Shown: positions 1 to 5,911 of the stretch, one piece after another | Layout: the number at the start of each line of letters is the position of its first letter | Position numbering within the stretch: the stretch's first letter is position 1 | Source of the DNA: Gammaproteobacteria bacterium | GTDB lineage: Bacteria > Pseudomonadota > Gammaproteobacteria > BMS3Bbin11 | Length of the DNA: 6,183 nt | Direction of reading: 5' to 3' | Assembly: GCA_030597275.1 (NCBI GenBank) | Contig: JAUVSB010000090.1 | Location: 1-6,183, forward strand | Notes under the pieces: model-generated | Seen by the model: the letters and a program-made list of their open reading frames with translations, nothing else | What the model was told of the DNA's origin: nothing | Database searches by the model: none | Made by a program: the position numbers and the translations under genes

Positions 1-308
1 CTGGCGTAAAAAGCATCGATATCAGCCATGTCATCTTCAGTTAAAGCGGCAACCATGCCGGCCATAATGGGGTCCTGGCGACTACCGTCTTTAAAGGCCT
101 TTAACTGGCTGAGAATATAACCGGGAACCTGATCTGCCAGTTTAGGATTTAGTGGTGCACCTTCCAGTCCATTGCCATCAGCGCCGTGGCAGCCTGCACA
201 TACGGCGACTTTCTCTTTACCTTTTTCTGCAACACCGTGTGTGGCGTATGCGCTGCCAGTGCTTATCATGCCAGCTATAGCCATAGACAAGATTAGTAAT
301 TTTTTCAT
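1..308 (-). CDS. Periplasmic c-type cytochrome, cytochrome c4/c553-like (3' end beyond window)
   Basis: The visible 102 codons begin at ATG 308-306, preceded by a strong ribosome binding site (AGGAGAG on the minus strand, about 5 bases upstream). Residues 1-22 form a Sec signal peptide: a lysine pair, a hydrophobic core, and a likely cleavage after Ala-Tyr-Ala. The mature part has one haem-attachment motif, CAGCH (Cys37, Cys40, His41), followed by GADGNG, as in class I cytochromes. Met82 or Met85, in the segment after DP, is the probable axial ligand. The protein should carry electrons in the periplasm toward a terminal oxidase or another reductase. The spacing and the motif before the last helix resemble one half of the di-haem cytochrome c4. 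A second CXXCH would have to lie beyond base 1, so a single-haem c553-type protein is equally possible. It is divergent from engB, a neighbourhood I recall for the Pseudomonas c4 gene. The family is secure; the subfamily is not. Confidence 0.9.
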   Translation of the reverse strand, partial: MKKLLILSMAIAGMISTGSAYATHGVAEKGKEKVAVCAGCHGADGNGLEGAPLNPKLADQVPGYILSQLKAFKDGSRQDPIMAGMVAALTEDDMADIDAFYA

Positions 309-386
309 TGCAAACTCTCCTGAAGATTCTGCCGGGCGCCATATGTAAATGAATAACGAACATCGCTGACCCGAAACTGTGTGCGC

Positions 387-415
387 TTTATATATCAAAG
401 TACACCTTAGGTCAA
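387..415 (-). promoter_or_regulatory. Sigma70-type promoter for the cytochrome c gene
   Basis: Read on the minus strand, TTGACC (415-410) is a 5/6 match to the -35 consensus. It is followed after exactly 17 bases by TATAAA (392-387), a 5/6 match to -10. Transcription would start near 380, leaving an untranslated leader of about 70 bases before ATG 308. Position, orientation and spacing all fit; the call rests on consensus matching only. Confidence 0.6.
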
Positions 416-452
416 TTTAAGAATTTCCTTATATATCCATCTATCTATATTA

Positions 453-458
453 TATAAT
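453..458 (+). promoter_or_regulatory. Possible -10 element for engB
   Basis: A perfect TATAAT lies in a run of alternating A/T (about 430-459), 76 bases ahead of the engB start. No acceptable -35 hexamer lies 16-18 bases upstream. The same A/T-rich run also gives a TATAAT on the opposite strand (454-449), so chance is a real explanation. A weaker alternative is TTGAAT (492-497) with GCTAAT (515-520). Confidence 0.3.
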
Positions 459-534
459 GACGAAAATATTGCCAGAAAGCACCGAATAGCGTTGAATACG
501 CGTAATATTTAATCGCTAATCAAACGAGAAACAA

Positions 535-1140
535 ATGGAACGCCTGCCAGCCAGCCCGACATTCATCAAGGGCGCCTATACCCTGCAACAACTACCTGAT
601 GACATAGGAGTTGAAGTCGCCTTTGCCGGCCGTTCAAATGTTGGCAAGTCGAGTATCCTTAACACATTAGCTGGAGTTAAATCGCTGGCCAGGACCAGTA
701 AGACCCCCGGCAGAACCCAGGAAATTAATTTTTTTGATCTCGGTAATGATAAACGACTGGTTGACTTGCCGGGCTACGGTTATGCAAAGGTCTCTGAAGC
801 CAAAAAGCGTCACTGGGCCAAAACACTAGGTGAATACTTACTATCAAGGGAAAGCCTTGCCGGTGTTATCTTACTGATGGATATCAGGCATCCCCTAAAA
901 GAATTCGACCGTAACATGGTGCGCTGGTGCACCGAGGCAGAACTGCCTGTTTATGTGATTTTGAACAAGTCTGACAAGCTCAGCCGTGGTAAAGCCGGCT
1001 CGAGCCTGCTCGATGTGAAACGAAAACTTTCAGACTTTCCTATTGAAGGAATACAGTTATTTTCCAGCCTCACACGCACCGGAGTAGATGACGCACTGCA
1101 ACAGCTCTGTCATTGGCTGGATTTACCATATACTGAATAA
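535..1140 (+). CDS. engB: Ribosome biogenesis GTPase EngB (YihA/YsxC)
   Basis: This 201-residue protein has the usual EngB length and a single TRAFAC-class GTPase domain. The motifs appear in order: G1 P-loop GRSNVGKSS (32-40), G2 region with TSKTPGRTQ (54-62), G3 DLPGYGYA (77-84), G4 NKSD (144-147) and G5 FSS (176-178). The DLPGYGYA and TPGRTQ signatures separate EngB from Era and Der. The family is known to act late in 50S ribosomal subunit assembly in the cytoplasm and is usually essential. The ATG at 535 gives the standard short N-terminus before the first strand. Its ribosome binding site is weak (CGAGAA, 6-11 bases upstream). The gene is divergent from the cytochrome c gene and converges on the membrane-protein gene with only 11 bases between stop codons. 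No intrinsic terminator is visible in that gap. All key residues are intact. Confidence 0.97.
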   Translation: MERLPASPTFIKGAYTLQQLPDDIGVEVAFAGRSNVGKSSILNTLAGVKSLARTSKTPGRTQEINFFDLGNDKRLVDLPGYGYAKVSEAKKRHWAKTLGEYLLSRESLAGVILLMDIRHPLKEFDRNMVRWCTEAELPVYVILNKSDKLSRGKAGSSLLDVKRKLSDFPIEGIQLFSSLTRTGVDDALQQLCHWLDLPYTE

Positions 1141-1151
1141 TTAAATCAGTT

Positions 1152-1574
1152 TCAGCCCTCTTCAACATCGTCGACATCAATCTGACCTGACATCTTACGT
1201 CGAATATGCGACCAGGACATGCCTGTCGCCAATACTAGCGACAGTACAAACAATATAATGTACTGAAAAAATGTCGGATTACTGATAGATAACAGCCCAA
1301 AATCAACCAGCACCCATATAAGGCTGGCAACAAAAGCAATGGCGAGAATGATCCCAAAAATACCCAGCGAACGTGCCGTAGTCCGCAAATAGATCACCCA
1401 GCCAATCAGTAACACGATTCCAGTAAATAAGATTAACGGATCAAGGCGGTCAGTTGCCTGAGTTATCCAGTGAAACCATGAATATCCTGATGGGTTATAG
1501 CTCGCGAATACAAGGAACATAGCTGCGACCAGGCGAATAAGGTAGTCAAAAAAGTTAAATCCTTTTGTAGCCAT
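1152..1574 (-). CDS. Small four-helix inner-membrane protein of unknown function, DUF6524-like
   Basis: The 140-residue product has four predicted membrane helices at about 9-25, 46-63, 70-92 and 102-120. It ends in a short cytoplasmic tail with a basic patch (HIRRK, 123-127) and then an acidic end (DVDDVEEG). The N-terminal segment FNFFDYLIRLVAA and the following YNPSGYSW (26-33) match my memory of the DUF6524 family of uncharacterised proteobacterial membrane proteins. I could not check this against a database. No catalytic or cofactor-binding motif is visible. The ATG at 1574 is the first plausible start and directly precedes the conserved N-terminus. There is no clear Shine-Dalgarno sequence in front of it. 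The gene stands alone on the minus strand and converges on engB, so neighbours give no functional clue. Coding is well supported by the coherent hydrophobic pattern; no function can be assigned. Confidence 0.85.
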   Translation of the reverse strand: MATKGFNFFDYLIRLVAAMFLVFASYNPSGYSWFHWITQATDRLDPLILFTGIVLLIGWVIYLRTTARSLGIFGIILAIAFVASLIWVLVDFGLLSISNPTFFQYIILFVLSLVLATGMSWSHIRRKMSGQIDVDDVEEG

Positions 1575-1917
1575 TTCTGCAGACCATTGCGTGATTAAAA
1601 GGGGGGCGTAGGCTAACAGCAGCTCACATTAGAATCCAGTAATCTTAAAGGTGTCTCTAGTAACTATTCGTTAACATTTATATTTCAGAGAACACCCTGA
1701 TAGTCTTTGACTTAAATCAAGCCAGATGCCTAAAGATTGGACAAAAACCTGAAATTCCGTTACTGTGCGTCCTGCTACAAGCAGCCCAAACCACCAATTG
1801 GGAGGAGAAGGGTCGATAACAGGCCCAATAAAATTCCGGTCAAAGGGAAAGGATCTTGAGTATCTTTTCCCTTTCACTGGATTTTTTTTGCCATCTATTC
1901 CCACTAATAAATAAATC
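1575..1917. other. 343-base intergenic region between two divergent genes
   Basis: This stretch separates the start of the DUF6524-like gene (minus) from the start of the metal transporter (plus), so promoters for both should lie here. I see TTGACT (1707-1712), a 5/6 match to a plus-strand -35, but no good -10 at the right spacing. No convincing promoter is visible for the minus-strand gene. A minus-strand open frame runs through the region (1671-2084), but its 5' part is antisense to the transporter and it resembles nothing I know. The main structure is the hairpin at 1842-1874, listed separately. A smaller CCAATTGG palindrome lies at about 1794-1801. Confidence 0.6.
1842..1889 (+). promoter_or_regulatory. 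13-bp hairpin plus T8 run in the transporter leader (possible attenuator)
   Basis: AAAGGGAAAGGAT (1842-1854) pairs with ATCTTTTCCCTTT (1862-1874) over 13 bp with one G-T wobble and a 7-base loop. A run of eight T (1882-1889) follows after seven bases, and the transporter ATG is at 1918. No plus-strand gene ends upstream, so an ordinary gene-end terminator makes little sense. If the hairpin works in RNA, premature termination within the transporter leader is a natural reading. The 7-base gap before the T-run is longer than usual for an intrinsic terminator. It could instead be a DNA operator, since each arm is purine- or pyrimidine-rich. Confidence 0.45.
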
Positions 1918-3072
1918 ATGCCCACCGAATCAGAAGAAATCAGAAAATCTGCCAGTAAAAGAGCTACTTTTGCCAGCATAATTGTCAATATCCTGCTCTC
2001 TATAGGCCAGATTAGCCTGGGCTTTTTAGGAAATTCACAGGCTCTGATTGCTGATGGTGTCCACACTCTGTCCGATTTAAGCACAGATACAATCGTGCTC
2101 TACGCTATCTGGCATGGCAGTAAAGAGGCAGATGATGACCACCCCTATGGCCATGGCCGAATCGAAACGGCTGCGACAGTTTTCCTCGGCCTGCTGCTTT
2201 CTTTGGTCGGTGTCGGCATTGCGATCAATGCGGCACTGCGCTTGACTGAACCGGAGCAGATGCTGACCCCGGCACCCATTACGCTGGTGATGGCAGTTAT
2301 CACCATCCTCAGTAAAGAGGGCCTCTACCGCTACACCATAAAAATCGCTGACCGGGTAAAATCCAATATTCTGCGCGCCAATGCCTGGCACCATCGCAGC
2401 GATGCTATTTCTTCAATTGTCGTCCTTATAGGCATTGGTGGCAGCTTACTGGGACTGCCCTATTTCGACGCACTGGCTGCCATTGGGCTCGGTACCATGA
2501 TCATTCGCATGGGAATGCTACTTAGCTGGAAAGCCCTGCAGGAGTTGATTGATACCGCTCTCGATCAGGAAGAGGTCAAGGCCATACGCCAGACCATCAC
2601 CAATATTGATGGCGTCGTTGACCTGCATATGCTGCGTACACGCTTAATGGGTGGGCGCGCCCTGGTAGATGTACATTTGCAGGTAGATGGCAATATTAGC
2701 GTTTCGGAGGGCCACCAGATTTCAGAAAACGTTCGCTCACAGGTAATAGAGAAATTTGAAAGTGTTAATGATGTGCTGGTACACATAGATCCTGAGAATG
2801 ATGAAACCAGCAAGGTAAATATAGACCTCCCCCTGAGAAAGGATATGTCGGAGCAAATTAATCAGGCAATTGCCGGGATAACGGGTTCGTATACTGCAGA
2901 AAAAATTACCCTGCATTACCTCAGTGGTAGCGTCAATATTGACCTGATTTTCCCCACCATACCCGGTTCCACTGATGAACAACGTCGATCCATGGCAAAA
3001 AAGATCGTTGATGCCCTGCAAAAGAACCCCAATATTGGCAATATCGAAATATTCTTCCACTGTTTACACTGA
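1918..3072 (+). CDS. Cation diffusion facilitator (CDF) divalent-metal efflux transporter with extended C-terminus
   Basis: The 384-residue protein fits the CDF family, which exports Zn(II), Fe(II), Cd(II) or Mn(II) across the inner membrane in exchange for protons. Six helices are predicted at roughly 17-37, 42-64, 86-106, 120-140, 163-180 and 184-204. Transport-site residues form two HxxxD motifs: His49/Asp53 in helix 2 and His158/Asp162 in helix 5. This HD-HD set is the one in zinc-selective members such as ZitB and ZnTs. The loop DDDHPYGHG supplies Asp72, His75 and His79, equivalent to YiiP site B. In the cytoplasmic domain His237, His253, His266, His289 and Asp291 match the spacing of the YiiP binuclear zinc site. 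Residues from about 296 form an extra domain of about 90 residues, ending HCLH. The ATG is fixed by an in-frame stop (1912-1914) just upstream, yet has no Shine-Dalgarno sequence and an AT-rich lead-in. Metal specificity is inferred, not shown. Confidence 0.93.
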   Translation: MPTESEEIRKSASKRATFASIIVNILLSIGQISLGFLGNSQALIADGVHTLSDLSTDTIVLYAIWHGSKEADDDHPYGHGRIETAATVFLGLLLSLVGVGIAINAALRLTEPEQMLTPAPITLVMAVITILSKEGLYRYTIKIADRVKSNILRANAWHHRSDAISSIVVLIGIGGSLLGLPYFDALAAIGLGTMIIRMGMLLSWKALQELIDTALDQEEVKAIRQTITNIDGVVDLHMLRTRLMGGRALVDVHLQVDGNISVSEGHQISENVRSQVIEKFESVNDVLVHIDPENDETSKVNIDLPLRKDMSEQINQAIAGITGSYTAEKITLHYLSGSVNIDLIFPTIPGSTDEQRRSMAKKIVDALQKNPNIGNIEIFFHCLH

Positions 3073-3100
3073 TAAATTTTTAATTCATTAATTGAATTCC

Positions 3101-3188
3101 GCCATTACGAGCGGAGCGTGGCAATCTCATAATCAATTTAAATCATATGCTTAGAGATTGCTTCGTCACTCCATTCCTCGCAAGGACG
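3101..3188. repeat. Degenerate palindromic repeat (REP/MITE-like) between the transporter gene and glnA
   Basis: Two inverted arms (3101-3128 and 3154-3188) flank a 25-base AT-rich centre. The inner ends pair perfectly: GCAATCTC (3121-3128) with GAGATTGC (3154-3161). A second paired block is CGAG (3108-3111) with CTCG (3177-3180), with GGAG/GTG pairing against CAC/TCC between them. The right arm is about seven bases longer, so the element looks decayed. Its wording resembles a REP-like repeat family I recall from many bacterial genomes, with arms of the type CGTCATTGCGAG...GCAATCTC. It lies 28 bases after the transporter stop and could also serve as that gene's 3' hairpin. No transposase is nearby. 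Confidence 0.7.
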
Positions 3189-3222
3189 AAAAATTAGTTT
3201 AGCTGGAGATTCCATACAACGT

Positions 3223-3252
3223 TTGTATTTATGCACTAAAGTGGTGCAAAAT
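3223..3252 (+). promoter_or_regulatory. Weak sigma70-type promoter candidate for glnA, overlapping the NtrC site
   Basis: TTGTAT (3223-3228) and CAAAAT (3247-3252), separated by 18 bases, are each 4/6 matches to the consensus. The NtrC dyad fills the spacer. In E. coli, NtrC sites likewise overlap the sigma70 promoter glnAp1 and repress it. The analogy supports the call, but the hexamers are poor. Confidence 0.3.
3232..3248 (+). promoter_or_regulatory. NtrC (GlnG) binding site upstream of glnA
   Basis: TGCACTAAAGTGGTGCA is a 17-base dyad matching the known NtrC pattern GCACY-N5-GGTGC, the type found at enterobacterial glnA enhancers. It lies 80 bases ahead of the glnA ATG, and its cognate regulator is encoded three genes downstream in the same cluster. 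Only one copy is evident, whereas the E. coli glnA enhancer has two strong sites. NtrC phosphorylated under nitrogen limitation should bind here to activate, repress, or both. Confidence 0.8.
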
Positions 3253-3328
3253 ATCTCTTCGTTAAAAATTGTCAGAGATTCTTTGCTCCATTCAACCATT
3301 ACCTGTCAATCACATACAAGGGGAAACC

Positions 3329-4735
3329 ATGTCCGCTGAAATCTTGAAAATTATTGAAGACAACGGGGTCAAATTCGTAGACTTCCGTTTCACAGATACC
3401 CATGGCAAGGAACAGCATGTTTCCGTGCCAGCCCACACTATTAATGAAAGCGTGTTCGAAGATGGGAAAATGTTTGACGGCTCATCTATCGCGGGATGGA
3501 AAGGAATTAATGAGTCAGACATGATCCTGATGCCAGACCCATCAACCGCAGTGATGGATCCATTCTTCGATGACCCGACCCTGATCATTCGTTGCGATAT
3601 TCTCGAGCCTGCTACCGGTGAAGGTTATCAACGGGACCCTCGTTCAATCGCTCATCGTGCTGAAGCTTATCTGCAGTCGACAGGAATAGCTGACACCGCC
3701 TATTTTGGCCCGGAACCCGAGTTTTTTGTCTTCGACGATGTGCGCTGGGGTAATACCATGCAGGGTTCTTTCTTCAAAATTGATTCCGACGAATCGTCCT
3801 GGAACTCCGAAAAAGTATTTGAAGATGGCAACATTGGTCACCGTCCAGGTGTAAAAGGCGGTTATTTCCCGGTTCCACCCGTTGACTCACTGCAAGACCT
3901 GCGCTCAGCCATGTGCCTGACGATGGAAGAGATGGGTGTTGAAGTTGAAGTCCACCATCACGAAGTCGCCACCGCCGGCCAGTGTGAAATCGGCACGCGC
4001 TTCAATACGCTGGTAAAACGCGCTGATGACAATCAAATCCTGAAATACTGCGTACACAATATCGCACATGCCTATGGCAAAACAGCGACATTCATGCCAA
4101 AACCTGTCGTCGGTGACAACGGCAACGGCATGCATGTCCATATGTCGCTGGCAAAAAATGGTGAAAATATTTTTTCCGGTGATGAATATGGCGGGCTGTC
4201 AGAAACTGCGCTGTACTATATTGGCGGGGTCATCAAACATGCCAAGGCATTAAATGCCTTTACCAATGCCTCCACCAACAGTTACAAACGCCTGGTGCCC
4301 GGTTTTGAAGCCCCTGTAATGCTGGCGTATTCAGCCCGAAACCGTTCTGCTTCAATACGTATACCCTTCGACAGCAATCCCAAAGGCCGCCGCATCGAAG
4401 TACGTTTCCCGGATCCTACTGCTAACCCATACCTGGCATTCTCTGCCCTAATGATGGCAGGCCTTGATGGCATCATCAACAAGATCCACCCGGGCGACGC
4501 GATGGATAAAGATCTGTACGACCTGCCTTCTGAAGAAGAAGCAATGATCCCCCAGGTGGCAACATCTTTTGAAGAGGCCCTGGACGCACTGGATAACGAT
4601 CGTGACTTCCTCAAGGCCGGTGGTGTCTTCACCGATGATGTGATCGACGCCTACATAGGGCTTAAAATGGAAGAAGTGACACAACTGCGCATGAGCACAC
4701 ATCCTGTTGAGTTCGATCTCTATTACAGTTGTTAA
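3329..4735 (+). CDS. glnA: Type I glutamine synthetase (GSI-beta)
   Basis: The 468-residue enzyme condenses ammonium and glutamate to glutamine with ATP, as a cytoplasmic dodecamer. Catalytic residues fall at the standard enterobacterial positions: Asp50 (FDGSS, 49-53), Glu129 and Glu131 (GPEPEFF), His269 and His271 (GMHVHMS), Glu327 (PGFEAP), and the NRSASIRIP and RRIEVRFPD segments. Tyr397, in DKDLYDLP, is the site adenylylated by GlnE, marking the GSI-beta class. The chosen ATG is at 3329, with AAGGGGA 5-11 bases upstream. A longer reading from TTG 3269 would add 20 residues unlike any GlnA N-terminus. The C-terminus HPVEFDLYYSC is nearly identical to the E. coli end. It is the first gene of the glnA-glnL-glnG cluster and is followed by a strong terminator. 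Control by NtrC is expected from the dyad at 3232-3248; activity control by GlnE is inferred from Tyr397. Confidence 0.98.
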   Translation: MSAEILKIIEDNGVKFVDFRFTDTHGKEQHVSVPAHTINESVFEDGKMFDGSSIAGWKGINESDMILMPDPSTAVMDPFFDDPTLIIRCDILEPATGEGYQRDPRSIAHRAEAYLQSTGIADTAYFGPEPEFFVFDDVRWGNTMQGSFFKIDSDESSWNSEKVFEDGNIGHRPGVKGGYFPVPPVDSLQDLRSAMCLTMEEMGVEVEVHHHEVATAGQCEIGTRFNTLVKRADDNQILKYCVHNIAHAYGKTATFMPKPVVGDNGNGMHVHMSLAKNGENIFSGDEYGGLSETALYYIGGVIKHAKALNAFTNASTNSYKRLVPGFEAPVMLAYSARNRSASIRIPFDSNPKGRRIEVRFPDPTANPYLAFSALMMAGLDGIINKIHPGDAMDKDLYDLPSEEEAMIPQVATSFEEALDALDNDRDFLKAGGVFTDDVIDAYIGLKMEEVTQLRMSTHPVEFDLYYSC

Positions 4736-4758
4736 ATTCTACTGACCGCGGATGATGT

Positions 4759-4789
4759 AAAACGCCTCAGAGGAGGCGTTTTATTTTTT
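4759..4789 (+). terminator. Intrinsic terminator after glnA
   Basis: AAAACGCCTC (4759-4768) and GAGGCGTTTT (4773-4782) form a perfect 10-bp stem with a 4-base AGAG loop. The sequence then runs A and T6 (4784-4789). It lies 23 bases after the glnA stop and ends only four bases before the glnL start. It should end most glnA transcripts, leaving partial readthrough into glnL-glnG, as in the E. coli glnALG operon. Confidence 0.92.
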
Positions 4790-4793
4790 ACCT

Positions 4794-5897
4794 ATGGCTA
4801 GCTCTCAATATAACGCAAGAATAGACAGCAATCTCTGCCGCCACCTGGTAGAGAATATGGATACGGCTGTGCTGCTTTTTGATAGTAATCTGAAGTTGGT
4901 TGCGATCAACCCTGCCGGTGAAAATTTGTTACAGGCCAGCACTCGTAAGCTAATAGGAAAAAGTTACAAACTTATATTCCCGCAGAATAGAGAATGCCAC
5001 GATATACTGACTACTATTTTAAAAGAAAATAGAACTATCACTGAAAGAGAAATCCGGCTGCAATTGATTACTGGCCAGATCATCACGATTGATTTTTCTG
5101 CAACACCTGTCAGTGGCGTTGAACAGGTATCTGAAATTATTGTTGAGATCACCCACGTCGACAGGTTGTTGCGACTCGCACGTGAAGATCATCTGCAGGA
5201 ACAGTACGAAGCGACACGCAAAATACTCAGGGGCATCGCCCACGAGGTAAAAAATCCACTCGGCGGCCTGCGGGGTGCCGCTCAGCTGCTGGACATGGAG
5301 CTCGAAGACGAAACCCAGAAAGAATACACACGGGTAATCATCAAAGAGGCAGATCGTTTATCCGGGCTGGTTGATGCCATGGCAGGGCCCAATACTCCGC
5401 TGGATTTACAGTCGATAAACATTCATGCCTGCCTGGAACATGTGAGAACGCTGATTAATGCTGAATACCCTGAACTGGTCAGTATCCGTACCCACTACGA
5501 TCCCAGCCTGCCCGAAATACTTGGCGACCAGGATGCATTGACACAGGTAATTTTAAATATATCCCAAAATGCAGTACATGCCATGCTGGATGCGCCTGCA
5601 GCCTCCTCTGGCGAGCCCAATTGCCTGTGTTTCTCTACTCGCCCTGCAGGGCGTTTCACCATAGGTAATGTTTTGCATCGCACGGTATTGCAACTGGACA
5701 TTGAAGATAATGGCCCGGGTATACCGGAGGATCTGCAGGCAACCGTTTTCTACCCGTTGATTACAGGAAAACCTGAAGGCACGGGACTGGGCCTGTCTAT
5801 CGTACAAAACATAGTTAACCAGCATCACGGGCTGGTCGAATTCACTTCAGTAAAAGGTAAGACGGTGTTTTCCATCTTCCTTCCTTTTGCAAACTAA
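4794..5897 (+). CDS. glnL: Nitrogen sensor histidine kinase/phosphatase NtrB
   Basis: The 367-residue cytoplasmic kinase phosphorylates NtrC when nitrogen is scarce and dephosphorylates it when PII (GlnB) is bound. An N-terminal PAS domain covers about 12-125 (VLLFDSNLKLVAINPAGENLL). The H-box GIAHEVKNPLGG contains the phosphorylated His150. The ATPase domain has an N-box (LNISQNAVHAM, 254-264 with Asn259), G1 (DNGPGIP, 305-311), a FYPLITG segment (319-325) and G2 (GTGLGLSI, 329-336). No membrane segment is present, as usual for NtrB. The length is close to the 349 residues of E. coli GlnL, the excess being mostly at the N-terminus and between the N-box and G1. The ATG at 4794 lacks a spaced Shine-Dalgarno sequence: the nearest, GGAGG at 4772-4776, lies in the glnA terminator stem 17 bases away. 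Start at Met22 is possible but would clip the PAS domain. glnG follows after 14 bases. Confidence 0.96.
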   Translation: MASSQYNARIDSNLCRHLVENMDTAVLLFDSNLKLVAINPAGENLLQASTRKLIGKSYKLIFPQNRECHDILTTILKENRTITEREIRLQLITGQIITIDFSATPVSGVEQVSEIIVEITHVDRLLRLAREDHLQEQYEATRKILRGIAHEVKNPLGGLRGAAQLLDMELEDETQKEYTRVIIKEADRLSGLVDAMAGPNTPLDLQSINIHACLEHVRTLINAEYPELVSIRTHYDPSLPEILGDQDALTQVILNISQNAVHAMLDAPAASSGEPNCLCFSTRPAGRFTIGNVLHRTVLQLDIEDNGPGIPEDLQATVFYPLITGKPEGTGLGLSIVQNIVNQHHGLVEFTSVKGKTVFSIFLPFAN

Positions 5898-5911
5898 ACT
5901 GAGCCGTAAAG

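Noticed and set aside
1780..1917. Metal-sensing riboswitch (yybP-ykoY or NiCo type) in the transporter leader
   Set aside because: The context invites it, but I could not find the conserved core bases of either class; only a simple hairpin is visible.
1671..2084. Minus-strand open frame of 137 codons in the region before the transporter
   Set aside because: Its first 167 bases are antisense to the transporter coding sequence. It has no ribosome binding site, no recognisable domain and an unstructured composition; it also runs through the leader hairpin.
2737..3060. Minus-strand open frame of 107 codons in the 3' part of the transporter gene
   Set aside because: It is entirely antisense to the transporter, whose frame is supported by family motifs. 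No ribosome binding site or domain is visible.
3082..3098. AATTCA/TGAATT 6-bp inverted repeat after the transporter gene
   Set aside because: The stem is short, entirely A/T apart from one pair, and lies in an AT-rich stretch where such pairing arises by chance.
3272..3287. Candidate sigma54 promoter for glnA
   Set aside because: TTGCT fits the -12 element, but the -24 position reads TCAGAG and lacks the essential GG. It is also very close to the NtrC site.
3269..3328. Upstream TTG start giving a 488-residue GlnA
   Set aside because: The added 20 residues do not resemble any GlnA N-terminus. ATG 3329 has a good AAGGGGA ribosome binding site and places catalytic residues at their standard numbers.
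4282..4632. Minus-strand open frame of 116 codons inside glnA
   Set aside because: It is an antisense shadow of a highly conserved catalytic region of glnA and has no independent coding signal.
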